NCBI GenBank assembly: GCA_030220185.1
Contig: JASPKZ010002332.1
Coordinates: 2,498,599-2,562,598 of the forward strand
Source of the DNA: Diploptera punctata
Lineage: Eukaryota; Arthropoda; Insecta; Blattodea; Blaberidae
Length of the DNA: 64,000 nt
Direction of reading: 5' to 3'
Shown here: positions 11,251-22,787 of the stretch, one piece after another
Numbering within the stretch: position 1 is the stretch's first letter
Layout: each line of letters opens with the position of its first letter
Notes under the pieces: generated by a model
The model's database searches: none
Told to the model about the DNA's origin: nothing
The model's input: only the letters and a program-made list of their open reading frames with translations
Position numbers and translations under genes: made by a program

Positions 11251-11362
11251 AACATGGACTGGACCATCCTGGAGTCCTGCGCAGAGTCTTTCAAGTGTTC
11301 TAATCTCCATTCAGAGTCTTCTAAATGAAAAGCCATATCACAATGAGCCTGGTTTTGAAAGA
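11251..11362 (+). CDS. UBE2Z: UBE2Z, second exon in window
   Basis: This exon is joined to the previous one through a split Gly codon (gg+a). It continues the E2 fold as [18 protein letters not shown] then [19 protein letters not shown]. The W-T-G-P-x-W-S-P-A-Q block after the active-site cysteine and YHNEPGFE are characteristic of UBE2Z. The acceptor is aaatag (11245-11250) and the donor gtaagt starts at 11363, giving a phase-0 exit. The frame is intact. Confidence 0.96.
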
Positions 11363-11904
11363 GTAAGTATATGCAAGAAAAATAAGAAATTTCACATTGT
11401 AGCACCAAACTTTTATATACAGGGATTCAGAATTTGTGTTGCACACTTTTAGTAAATATGAAAGAAACTTAGTAGCAAAAGTAAAGTATGATGAACAACC
11501 CATGTTCAAAAATACATCATTTCAGTGCTATAAAGAGTACAAGAATCAAGATTTCAAATCTTTGACTACAGTAGACAACCCACAATGACAAAGGGCAATA
11601 TCTGTTTACAATTTGACATGCCACCTAATGGTTCCAAGTTCTTCACCTTCTTGCAAGAAATACTGGAGTTTTGAAAGATGTGCCACTAAACGTTCCTGAT
11701 CACCGCCAGGACACTTTTTACTTGCACTACCGTAGCTAAAAACCATCACATCGTATTACAATAGACTGGAAACTAAGAGATCTCGAAAGAGGAAATAAGA
11801 AGAAAGGATAGAAATAATTCATTCAAAAATCATTACCTAGGAAGAAGTATGAAAATTTAAAAAATGCATTAGGAAGTAACATTAAGACGTTTATTTAATA
11901 ATTA

Positions 11905-12775
11905 AGATATTTGGCCTATGTATTCTTACCTCTTATGGTTGGGATTTGTTGAACATATGTTTCAAGGCTTGTGAGCCCCATCTTCAGGGATTACAGATTA
12001 TACCCATGAACAGAAAAAATTACGAATTAGAGAAAACACACATAATTTAGGTTGCAAAAGAAAATGGTTTTGGCGAAAAAATTATACACAAAAAAATTGA
12101 GAAGATAAAAAAACAATAGTTGAGGCACAAAAGCACTCTCCAGAAAAAAAACAAAAGATAAGGAGTGCAGGAAATTCACATATCACTCTTGGGTACACAA
12201 TAAATTTCAAAAGATTTTTAAAAAATGTAATATTAGTTTAGCACCAAAGAATGATTATAGTTTAAATAAACTAATAAAAACCAACAAAAATGTAAAGATT
12301 GATGATGGTAAAATATCAGGAATATATGAAATAAAATGTGCAGACTGTGATAAGATATACATAGGGAAAACAAAAAGAAAATTTACCATTAGAACTAAAG
12401 AACACACAAGAAATGTAAAAAAAAAGGGGGGAGTAGAAAAATCTGCAGTGGCTGCTCACATTTGGTCAGAAAAACACAAAATAGATGTAAACACAAAATA
12501 ATTAAAACAGTTAGAAAACAAAAATTAACTCACCATATGGGGAAAAATCTATATACAGAAGAACAAGGAAAGAATTATGAATTTTGAAATTCTCGGAGAA
12601 AGGAACCTCATTAGTAAGTACATTGGACCACAGGCAGAGGGAGCAGGAGTCATGAATCAGGGCCAACAACTTGACAAAAATCAATCTATAATTGCTAAAG
12701 ATAGGGGCCACAAGCCTTGAAACATATGTTCAACAAAAAAACCATAAGGGGTAAGAATACACAGACCAAATATCT
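11905..12775 (+). mobile_element. PLE remnant with GIY-YIG endonuclease end and inverted termini
   Basis: The coding part at about 12165-12717 reads SGIYEIKCADCDKIYIGKTK, then RTKEHTRNVK and KSAVAAHIWSEKHKIDVNTK. This is the C-terminal GIY-YIG nuclease of an EN+ Penelope-like element, here broken by stops. The left end (aagatatttggcc with ttcttacctc) is inverted relative to the right end (gaccaaatatctt). Hammerhead-like cores occur on the minus strand at 11951-11987 (CTGAAGA, gggct stem, GAAACATATGTTC) and on the plus strand at 12695-12731 (CTAAAGA variant). Confidence 0.8.
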
Positions 12776-13504
12776 TAACTATGATAATGTTCAGTATTAT
12801 ACAGAGACTGTAAAACATCTACCAAGAAAAACAATAACAGCTCTCTTCAGACTCTACACTGACCACTACTGTTGACAAACATTTCAACAAAATAGGAATC
12901 ATAGCAAAAAAGTGCACTGTATGTAGTGAACAGAGATTGTCTCCTTCAATACAAATAACTTGACGCAAGGAAACAAAAAAAAAAAAAGCCAAGACCTAGA
13001 AAATCTTTATTGTGAAGCAAGAGGGTTACTGATTGAATCATTAACTTAGGTAAACTGAAAGATTTTATTTGATCTTGTTATAATTATGGCACTAAAACAA
13101 TACATTTCTGTACATGGTGTTCCTCATAAAAAACTTTATCTACTGAGTATCCTGTACAACAGCATTTTTCAACCTTTTTCAAATCCAGGACCGGTAATTG
13201 TCAATTCTGTGGAGCATAAACTTACTGTATATTGGACCTAATTTTTTTACCTATGTGTTTATTATTAGCATTTGGGACTATTATTTTGTACCATTATAAC
13301 ATAATACATCTAAAAGTGTTTTGAATCCCTACAGAAACACAGTTAAAAATTAGAAGTGAATTATTAAAAGTTTATTGTAAATTGAAGAGACTCTTAATAT
13401 TTATGAATCAAATGAATAATAATATTATACGAAGAGAAAGAGTGAATTATGGAAAAGAAAGAAATTAGGAATATGTTTATATATTGAGTCAGAGCCGACT
13501 CAAT

Positions 13505-13699
13505 TTATAAATTGTATTAATATAATAAATTTGGGAATTTTTACATTATGAGGTTTTCTTAATAAGAATCAAATGAATTGTGAATTCTTCTTACATCATA
13601 CATCTATGTTTTTTAACACAGAACTGCAGTATCGGAAAAAACATAGATGTATGAGGTAAGAAGAATTCATGATTCATTTGATTCTTATTATAAATTGTA
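13505..13699. mobile_element. Palindromic element P2 with 12-bp target duplication
   Basis: The 171-bp unit 13517-13687 is an imperfect palindrome (arms around ttcttacatcatacatctatg and its inverse) flanked by ttataaattgta at 13505-13516 and 13688-13699. It begins ttaatataataaattt and ends gattctta, exactly like the element at 47545-47791. The tail with ttatgaggttttctt is present on one side only. Confidence 0.8.
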
Positions 13700-13816
13700 A
13701 ATTACCTCATAGGGTTACTACCGACTGTAATTTTGAATAAAAAAAAAAAAAAGGAAGTATGTTATTACTAGGAATCTGAGAGAGGTGAATATTATACAGG
13801 GAATAAATAAATATTT

Positions 13817-14184
13817 GTGTTTCATTTTGTCCCGCGCCGTAGCCGAGCGGTTAAGGTAGGAAGCCTTGGTGCAGAGCTATGGGACTTGCGCTGGTTCGAG
13901 TCTCCATGGGGGAAGAAATTTTCTCATGGTATTTCGGCCAGTATGGGACCGGTGCCCACCCAGCATCGTGAGGCAATTGGGTAGCTACAATAAGTAGCGG
14001 CTCCAGGTTGAGGAACCAGCTATAACGGCTGGGGGACTCGACATGCTAACCACATGTCACTCCTACACTGGCTGTTGATCATCTACCTCTGTGATTGACA
14101 TATGTGGATGTGAAGGGCCAGCAGCCGGTTGGTAAAAGGGCAACCGCTGAAAAGTGGAAAGACCCTCAATCGGTGTTTCATTTT
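13817..14184 (+). repeat. tRNA-derived SINE, family A
   Basis: A second copy of the family at 1489: head gcgccgtagccgagcggtta, B box ggttcgagtct, and the gtatgggaccggtgcccacc core. Its 3' end is altered (gggcaaccgctgaaaag). A direct repeat gtgtttcatttt at 13817-13828 and 14173-14184 marks the insertion. Confidence 0.85.
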
Positions 14185-14681
14185 ACATATTTTGATATGC
14201 TGTGCATTTTGTCAGCTTGTCCAGACTGTTGATTTTTATGTCGTTGGCCGTGGATATCAACTCCCACTCCATCTTTCGGTTGACCGAAGAACTTGTAAAT
14301 CAAATCTTTTTTCACCAGGAATTTCAATTTTTTTTTTTTTCTGGATGTAGATCTTCTCCCAAATTGTGAGGTCTTTAGTATTTTCTAACTGTTTGTAATA
14401 ATTTAGTGTTTACATTGATTTTATATTTTTTAGACCAGACATGGGCAACTTTTGCAGATTTTTCTATTTCTCAATTTTTTTTACATTTCTAATGTGTTCT
14501 TTTGTTCTAATAATCAAGTTTCTCTTTGTTTTATGTATGTGTATCTTATCTCAATCGGCACATTTTATGTGGTATATTCCCAATTTTTTTTTTTTCCTTC
14601 ATCAATCTTTTCATTTTTGTTAGTTTTCATTACTTTATTTAGGTTGGAATCATTTTTTGGTGCTAATTTTATATTAAACTA
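14185..14681 (-). pseudogene. PLE 3' remnant, GIY-YIG region
   Basis: On the minus strand this starts with agtttaatataaaattagca and passes through the same positions as the GIY-YIG end of the PLE at 60765-62816, but with many stops. Its outer end (14190-14310) still resembles the palindrome arms (gtcagcttgtccagact). Confidence 0.6.
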
Positions 14682-15415
14682 GCGGACCCGGCAGATGTCT
14701 TGCCCGAATATTCAATTCTCGTGTCATGGCCGGAGGGTCCAATTGTGAATCTAAAACATCCAGGGATGTACTCAAACACACACAAAATTTCTTCAAAATT
14801 GGTGCAGTCGTTTGGGCAGTTTTTAATTTCAGATTTCAAGTAAACCTCCACTTCTAATTGTTGGATTACACTCATTTTTTGACAATACCTACCTTGGTTC
14901 ATTTTAATAGGACATACTGAGTTTTGTTGTGAAACATAAAAAATGTTGAACTGCCAGAACAATTTTTAAATTTTCACTTCAGGTGAAATCCTACACCTAA
15001 TGGTTTTAGAAGATTGAATTCTAAATCTAAACCATCTAGAGTCCTATTCAAACACACACAAAAAATTTCATTAAAATTGGTCCAGTCGTAAAGGCACTTT
15101 TTAAATTTTGAATTTCAAGTAAACCCCCAGTTCTAACGGCCGGATTTCGCTAATTTTTTGATAATACATACCTCGGTTTATTTTAATAGGATATTCTGAA
15201 TTTTGTTGTGAAACATCGGAAATTGTGATTGCTAGAGCAATTTTAAATTTTCGTTTTAGGTGAACTCCTAAAACTAATGATTTTAGAACAATAGATAACA
15301 GCTAAACACTCACTGCATTTGAAACCCTGTATATACAAATTTTCACAAAGATCAGTTCAACAGTTCAGAAGTCTGAAAAGGACAGACATACATACATACA
15401 TACATTTATTTATAT
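14682..15415. repeat. Interspersed repeat with duplicated AT-rich block and microsatellite tail
   Basis: Starts ctagcggacccggcagatgt, a widespread invertebrate repeat start. It contains two similar copies of a block with aatttcttcaaaattggtgc / aatttcattaaaattggtcc, about 310 bp apart, and ends in a catacatacat run followed by tatata. A related minus-strand fragment lies at 31565-31800. Probably a non-LTR or SINE-like tail; no protein recognised. Confidence 0.5.
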
Positions 15416-15430
15416 ATATATATATATATT
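15411..15430. repeat. (ta)n microsatellite
   Basis: A short TA run at the tail of the 14.7-kb repeat. Similar runs lie at 25009-25039, 40756-40782 and 47841-47870. Confidence 0.8.
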
Positions 15431-15611
15431 TTTTTTCTGCAATGCCACCATTTGTCATTTCGACATTCTGGTATTCTCTACTGACATTGTATTATTGTAA
15501 CCCATTTCTGAGGTTTGGGGGCCTGGAAGGCGGAATTATGCTGCCCAGATGATATATGATAATGATGGTAATAATGCACCAGGAGAGGCCTTAATCCTAA
15601 ACTTAATGAAT

Positions 15612-15808
15612 ATGTTAATGATGATAATGATGATCAGATGATGTTCGGGAACCATTTGGGCCTTAAAGTTTCCTGACATTTGTCTTACAGGTGAGGAAAA
15701 CCCCCAAAAAAAACCATCACCCAGGAAACTTGTTCCGTCCGGGGATCGAACCTGGGCCCGTTGCGTGACAAGGCAGCACACTACCTCGAGAACAGAGCAG
15801 TGGACATT
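15612..15808 (-). repeat. tRNA-derived SINE, family B
   Basis: On the minus strand it begins gtccactgctctgttctcga, has the B box ggttcgatcccc, and runs through tcacctgtaagacaaatgtc to a gatgatgat-type tail. The copy at 42707-42896 is the same family in the same orientation. Confidence 0.75.
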
Positions 15809-16149
15809 TATATATATATATTAATACATGAAGAAAAAACTTTGTACCTCTTTTTAAGCACATTGCACGTACGGAGGAGTGTGATATTTGGCATAATTGT
15901 AGTTCATATAGAGAAGGATTGCAGAAAAATAAAATTTATGTATAATATGTATTACAAATAATTAAATTAAACAAAGTAAAATAAATTGTCTCTAAGGAAT
16001 TTATGTGTATTACTCATTAATTTGTTTACGTTCATACTGAAAGTGCAGTGTTGAAAAAAAAAAATTGTGCAGCAGCAATGTGCATTGACTTACCTCTCAT
16101 GTATTTATTATTAGTGGTTTAAAAAAAGGTGAGTACATTTTAATATTTA

Positions 16150-16720
16150 AATTTAAATTAAACCCATATAATCTTGTTTCAGTAATTTCATTATATTTTT
16201 TATATTTAGATATTCGCACCTACTTCTATTATGCCTCGACATAGAACATTAATGGGTCAGAGTGAGAGACAAATAAGAGATATATATTCCCGTACACATA
16301 ATAATAGGCCAAATGCAAATTTAAATAATATACAAATGTCAAATAATGTGTTATTGTTTTTAAATATGTCTTAGCCAAACTATACCACATATTTCCTATT
16401 GTTCGTATTTTTTAAATAAATCCAAAATTAATGCATCATGACATATTTGTGACAAACTTAAAAATGTAATGAATTGTGGTCGAATTTCAACCGCTGGATG
16501 ACCACTAGTATATCGTCGTTTAAGAAAATACCGCATAACTGACACTTTTGGTGAAATTGACATTTTTACACTGTTAGCATCACTGAAGAAGTGCGCTCAG
16601 TTCAAACATAGATTAGGATGAAATTTTGCACCATGATCTCACTAAACTTATAGATACAATGGTTTCAATCTATAGGTACTAAGGAGAAAAATAAACAGTT
16701 TTTTGTTTCTCGTGTAAAAT
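16150..16720. other. Unassigned stretch with one short frame
   Basis: A short plus-strand frame starting near 16231 (MPRHRTLMGQSERQIRDIYS) looks like the start of a transposon protein but stops after about 48 codons. I cannot assign it. The rest shows nothing recognisable. Confidence 0.25.
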
Positions 16721-17110
16721 TTGTATTTTGTTAGTTATGCAGTATTGTTTCTTAAGCGACGATATATAGATTTGTCAAAAATCTTTTGGAATTTATTATG
16801 TGAATTTCCTTTATTTCTTTTCAGTTTGTTTTTCTATTTGAAAAGTGCTTTCATTAATCAATTCTTGTTTTTGTACTTGTCTATTTTTTTGTGTATCGTT
16901 TTTTCTTCAAAACCATTTTCATTTGCTAATTTTAATTGTTTTTTTTTCTAATACAAAATTTGTTTACTTTAAGTGATTCTTCCTTCATGTTAAAACTTTT
17001 TTCATGTTTAAATATTTCGAAGACTTCTAACCCTTAAGGATACCGGATGCAGTCTCTGGCAAATTGTCAGGGATTTTTAAGCCTCATGACAATGTGCTGT
17101 TCCTGGAGGA
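16721..17110 (-). pseudogene. Diverged PLE remnant
   Basis: The minus-strand text follows the linker between RT and GIY-YIG seen at 61340-61560 (aatttattatgtgaatttcc on the plus strand), with many changes. At 17030-17110 it joins a block resembling the terminal region at 2530-2640 (gcagtctctggcaaattgtc). Confidence 0.5.
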
Positions 17111-17554
17111 TCTAATAAAAAACTGACTTATAGCTTATACAATAAGAGTATTGTATCTATTTTATGTGATCAATTTTGCTAATTTTTTTGTTATGATATT
17201 TTTAATCTGCCTATAGACCACTTGTCCCATCTTCACAGACTACAAGTTGAAAGATTCTTCTTTACTAATACCCAGAAGTGTGTAATACAAATTCTGAATC
17301 ATCCTTTATAGTCAAATGTTATTTGATATAATGTGATTCATTGGTTGACTTATAGTTTATTTATTTTAGTTTCTATATCTTGCTGCTCAGAAAGCAAATT
17401 GCTACCAGTAAAAAGGATACTGTAAGCATTGAGTCATCAACTCGTGCTGCCCACACAGTGTCCATGCTATTGCCTGCATGTTGAGTGAAACTCACTTGTA
17501 TATATAAAATATTATTTAAAAATAGAAGAAATATATAACTTAAGAATTTAAGAG

Positions 17555-17990
17555 ACCCTCAGGGGTCCTCATCTAGGGGATATGTGGATGGCGACCACAA
17601 GGTGCCCAAGCTGTGCAAAACATTTCTTCCACTTACTTGTGTTTTGCACTCTTTTAACTTTACTATCTAACCTCTCTTGGTTAACTCTTGTTTTTTCGAC
17701 CCCGACGCTATTAGGGCATCCGAGGGCTAGGGAGTCTTTCCTTTCTTCCATTTCTTCTTTCCTTTATTTTCTTTTCTTCTCCAGAAAAGCCTGACCAGAG
17801 GCTATAAGATGGCAGCCCCATCACTGGTCTTGCCTTCCTTTGGCCAGCAACCAATCGAAGGGACTATTATTATGCTTTCAAATCTTATACGAGAATTTCC
17901 CTCAAACGCTAGAGGGAAAATTTTCTATAGGATCGTAACAGGCCTTGGCCTAATACTTGGAAGGAAGAAGAAGAAGAATTTAAGAGCTAA
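17555..17990 (+). repeat. Interspersed repeat, RTE-associated
   Basis: Starts cctcaggggtcctcatctag, contains ttcgaccccgacgctattag and a CT-rich block, and ends with gggaaaattttctataggat and gaagaagaag, the tail of the RTE copy at 5690. Copies occur at 53645-53995 and, more diverged, at 32400-32700, 33680-33830 and 55565-55870 (minus). It may be a 5'-to-3' deleted RTE element. Confidence 0.65.
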
Positions 17991-18252
17991 GTCCATATTA
18001 ATAAATTTTGCACAACAATCTTTCCATGCAGGTATTCTATATATCGCAGAGTTCTGTAAAATTTTGCAGTTATTTTATGTAATCTACTTCTCCATTTTGT
18101 CCAATAATTTAAATTAAACATAACTTATTTTCAATGTGTTTATATTAAATGATAAATTTAATATAATAGCATCAAAAGTAACAACTTCATTTTTAAGCAA
18201 TTCACAAACATGATGTTTCTGTTTTTATATAACATAGTTTTCTTATGTAGAA

Positions 18253-18576
18253 GTATATATTTTTACTTATTTTAGGAATTCACACTATGAGGTATATTCA
18301 TTTAGGTAAAATGTTTTATCACTCACCTCATATTATTCTTCTTATTTAACTATAAACTAGTTTCGGAACTTAGTTTCCGTTCCATCCTGAGTATCATCAC
18401 GACCATTGTTCTGTCGTCGTCTTGAAGGATGAAGGACAGCTCTTCAAGACGACGGAACAACTCCTGATGATACTGAAAATGGAACGGAAACTAAGTTCCG
18501 AAACTAGTTTTATAGTTAAATAAGAAGAGTAATACGATGTGAGTGATAAAAAATTTTACCTAAATGTATATATTTT
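18253..18576. mobile_element. Palindromic element P3 with 11-bp target duplication
   Basis: Unit 18264-18565 is an inverted repeat with arms of about 120 bp around gacgacggaacaactcctga, flanked by gtatatatttt (18253-18263, 18566-18576). The tail acttattttaggaattcaca with ctatgaggt is present only on the left. Both arms hold decayed hammerhead cores: CTGAAAA with tggaac/gttcc and GAAAC on the plus strand (about 18475-18520), and CTCAGGA on the minus strand (about 18345-18395). Confidence 0.85.
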
Positions 18577-19194
18577 ACTTCATATCAGAAAGGTTTTTAT
18601 GAACAAATTGTATGTTCAAATTATTTACATTCTAGAAACGTTAATAGTATATTATAGTCATATTTGTTAATCATACATCATCTTTTTAGAATTTTCTTTA
18701 TATATATTATGTTCTTTTTTATGTTTACAGAGTAGTTTGTATGTTGACCAAAAGTAATTTTTTTTAGGATTTATGTTATATACTATGGCATTCACTCTCT
18801 CTCCCATTTAGTAAGTAATACTGTCCTAAAATAGGCTTGCGATATGCCATGGATTTTGCGGACAGTCTGTGATTTTATGCTAAATGAAAATATTTGGGCC
18901 GAAAAAACAAAATTCCATGATTTTTGCTAGATTTGAAATCAACTTATGATTTTTTAAATTTCCACCAAGGAAGCAACAGGATCTATGACATCGAAAATAT
19001 AAATAACCAAAGAGTACAGAATATCTTTTGAGATATTGATAGAGATTATTCTTCTCTTATAGTATCCACAATAGTACACGATAGCACTGCATTTCTGTTT
19101 CCTTCTGTGTGTTTACTTGTAGATGGTTGTAGGTTGTTGTTGTTTGTACTTTCGATTTTTTATGTATTAAATATTTATTAATTAAGACTGGGCT

Positions 19195-21330
19195 TAATAA
19201 TGTCTCTCAAATATAAGGTGAAGTTCAGGGAGGAATATACTGAATAGTTTCCTAGCATTAAGTGAGGAAGAACTGAGCACGAAGCTTTCTGCAAAGTTTG
19301 TGGGTAAGTAGCATTTCATTTATACAGGACCAATTATAATGGATTTTAACTTTTTAAAGTGTACTAATTTGTTGCTTTCCAAGGAAAATTATCTATTTTT
19401 TTTTTTTTTTCTCGCAGTTCCTACATTTCAATTAATAATGGAGGTAGGCGAGATATTAACAACCACATGCAATCCAGAAAGCATAAGATGTAGTAAGTTC
19501 ATCATCCTCATCCAAACTGCTCACCAGTTTTCCATAACACAAACAGAAGGCAGTAAAGAAACCGCAGCAGAAGATACATTTGCATTTCACTGCATCAAAC
19601 ACCACCATTCATATAACTCCAGTTCTTACACTTCGAAAATAATATCTGAAGTTTTTAATGATTCAAAAGTTGCATAAACTTTTCAGCACCAAAACAAAAA
19701 CTGAAGTCATTGTTAATAATGTGATTTCACCATTCATTGAATACAGCAACTATAAGTAGAGGAATTAAACACAACAATAGTGAAATACAGAACAAACTGG
19801 AAAGAACACTTAGCAAGTATGACTGAACAGAATACCAAAAGCAGCATACAACTATTCACCAAGAGGAAGAAGAAGTTGGGGAAGACGAAAGAAAAGATGG
19901 AAAGAGCAGCAACTTGGAGTCAGAACAGGCTAGCAAAACGCCTAAACCATGACGAAGAAGAAGACCATTTAAAATTGCATAAACTTTTTCAGCACCAAAA
20001 CAAAAATTGAAGTCATTGTTAATAATGTAATTTCACCATTCATTGAATACAGCAACTAAAAGTAGAGGAATTAAACACAACCATAGTGAAATACAGAACA
20101 AACTGGAAAGAACTCTTAGCAAATATGACTGAGAACAGAATACCAAAAGCAGCATACAACTATTCACCAAGAGGAAGAAGAAGTTGGGGAAGACGAAGAA
20201 AAGATGGAAAGAGCAGCAATTTGGAGTTGGAACAGGCTAGCAAAACGCCTAAACCATGACGAAGAAGAAGACCATTTAAAATTGCATAAACTTTTTCAGC
20301 ACCAAAACAAAAATTGAAGTCATTGTTAATAATGTAATTTCACCATTCATTGAATACAGCAACTAAAAGTAGAGGAATTAAACACAACAATAGTGAAATA
20401 CAGAACAAACTGGAAAGAACTCTTAGCAAGTATGACTGAGAACAGAATACCAAAAGCAGCATACAACTATTCACCAAGAGGAAGAAGAAGTTGGGGAAGA
20501 CGAAAGAAAAGATGGAAAGAGCAGCAACTTGGAGTCAGAACAGGCTAGCAAAACGCCTAAACCATGACGAAGAAGAAGACCATTTAAAATTGTATAAACT
20601 TTTTCAGCACCAAAACAAAAATTGAAGTCATTGTTAATAATGTAATTTCACCATTCATTGAATACAGCAACTAAAAGTAGAGGAATTAAACACAACAATA
20701 GTGAAATACAGAACAAACTGGAAAGAACTCTTAGCAAGTATGACTGAGAACAGAATACCAAAAGCAGCATACAACTATTCACCAAGAGGAAGAAGAAGTT
20801 GGGGAAGACGAAAGAAAAGATGGAAAGAGCAGCAATTTGGAGTTGGAACAGGCTAGCAAAAAGCCTAAACCATGACGAAGAAGACCATTCATTGAAGGCA
20901 ATACAAGAAACAGTTTGTCAATGCTAATTATGTTGGTGTTAGGACTGATGCCAGCAAGCACAAGTATTTGAAAACATATTTGAAGAGAAAAATATAATTT
21001 ATCCATCATTGAGATGAATGAAATGAATAATAAAAACATTGATTTAAAAATATTTCCTGTTGTTGTGCAGTATTTTGATTTTAATGAAGGTGTCCAAAGT
21101 AGATTGTTACAATTAAATGAATGTGACCAGTGAGAATTCAAATACGATAACAGGGTGTGTATACAGTGTCATTACAAAACATAGTCTCATTGATAAAATA
21201 TCTGCTTTTAGTGGAGATAACACAAATACTAACTTGGTGGAGGGGTGTTGCAAGGTAAGGAGAAAACAATGTGTACAAGAAACTTCTATAGGTGGATGTT
21301 ATATTTAAATTAATGTTGGGCAGTGGGAGT
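19195..21330 (+). pseudogene. hAT-like transposase remnant interrupted by a tandem array
   Basis: The plus strand shows, in order: KYKVKFREEYTE and EAFCKVCG with NNGGRRDINNHMQSRKHK (a BED-type zinc finger, 19201-19490), DTFAFHCIKHHHSYNSSSYT (19570-19640), KTKTEVIVNNVISPF (19690-19740), then after the array NYVGVRTDASKHKY (20930-20970), KIFPVVVQYFDFNEGVQSR (21040-21110) and KISAFSGDNTNTNL (21200-21240). These follow the order of an insect hAT-type transposase. Stops and the 307-bp array destroy it. Confidence 0.75.
19671..20890 (+). repeat. 307-bp tandem array, four copies, chimera of hAT and RTE tail
   Basis: Units begin near 19671, 19977, 20284 and 20591 (spacing 306-307). Each joins a piece of the hAT frame (tgcataaactttttcagcac) to an RTE 3' tail encoding MTENRIPKAAYNYSPRGRRS and ending gaagaagaagacc. 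The array begins and ends at accattcattgaa (19730 and 20884), as if an RTE tail inserted with that duplication and the junction was then amplified. Confidence 0.85.
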
Positions 21331-22097
21331 CATGACTGAAGAGGGATGAGATGTCGTCTGAAACCGTTGGTATCAATGAAATTTGAAATTGTATGAGGTG
21401 AGTCGTTAAAAATATGTTCTCCACTCACTATTAATGTTAAAGATTTAGTTTTAAATTGCAGATATAAAGCTAATGTTCTCTATGGACCAAAGAAAAAAAA
21501 AAGAATTATTAGTATGACTGGTAGTAAACTTGCACTCAAAAGTCATTTTAAAATTAGATATTATCTTATATGTGGATAAATATGACATTTGTACTGTAAA
21601 TATTTATTTAGTGTGTATGATTGTTCTCTCTTGATGAATTATTTAGGATTACATTTTAGTGCTAAGGAATGAAATGTGTATTTGTTTATATGACATCATT
21701 ATTAAAAATCTCTCAATGTAAGACATGTTACAAGACACAATAATATTCCACTTATATGGCAGAACAGTTTTTCTTTTTCTTAATATCCTCAATTTCTTGT
21801 TATTGTGAAATTTCAGTACTGGCAAATTATTGGAGAATGTGATACATTTTTGTATTTGTTATTTTGCAGTTTTAAAGAGAGGTGTTAGCCATATTTATTT
21901 TAAATTAGTAAATTTTCATTTTTATATTTATCATTTTGTAATGTGAGGAATATGCTGCACAACATGATTGTCACTCCTCCCTATTTGGTAGATTTCATGT
22001 GTTTTTTTTTTTTTTCAAATGGCTGGAGCGTAGTTTACACCATTAGTCCTTTTGCTTCCCAATAAAGTCCTGTCCTTTTTCTCGGGGTCTAGTCACC

Positions 22098-22415
22098 TGC
22101 CGTGCCATAGCCAAGTGGTTAAGGAAAGAAGCTTTAGCACAGAGCTATGGGACTTGTGCTGGTTCAAGTCCCCATGGGGAGAAACATTTTTCTCATAGAA
22201 TTTCAGCCAGTATGGGACCGGTGCCCACCCAGCATCGTGAGGCATTTGGGTAACTACAATAAGTAGCAACTCAAGGTTGAGAAGACCAGCTATAATGACT
22301 GGGGAACCCGACATGCTGACCACATGTCACTCCTACACTGGCTACACACACCTACCTCTGTAATTAACACATGTGGATGTGAGGCCAGCAGCCGGATGGT
22401 AGGCCATCTCCTTCC
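22098..22415 (+). repeat. tRNA-derived SINE, family A, third copy
   Basis: Head tgccgtgccatagccaagtg, B box ggttcaagtcc, core gtatgggaccggtgcccacc, and 3' part atgtggatgtgaggccagca. The sequence continues into unrelated DNA after gatggtaggccatct. No duplication found. Confidence 0.8.
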
Positions 22416-22787
22416 TGCTGGAATCCAATCTAAAACTCTACTTGGTAAACACCTTCTTCCTTTGACTGTACATTCTTCTAAGAACCTTGGCCTCCTTCGC
22501 AACATCTGCCATGTTTTCTTTATTCCTAGCTTTCTGTCTCCATCTTTTAACCTTCAATTGTCTTAAGTCTTCCTCAATCTTATCCAATCATCTTAGTTTC
22601 TGTCTTCCAAACTTTTTCTTCCTTCTGGTTTATTTCTAAAATCCTTCCTGGACCTCTTTCCCACTCCATCTAATTTCCAATATGGCTGCAATAGCAATAT
22701 TATACTTCTGTAGTTCATCTTTTGAGTTAAACTTCCTTCTCTATTCAAGCTAAGAACATTCCATGTAGCAAGAAACAAATCATATAT

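Noticed and set aside
13140..13260. Possible hAT-like terminus (gcatttttcaaccttttt)
   Set aside because: No matching inverted end or duplication found nearby.
15009..15100. CRISPR-like spaced repeats
   Set aside because: Only two related blocks inside an interspersed repeat; the context is eukaryotic.
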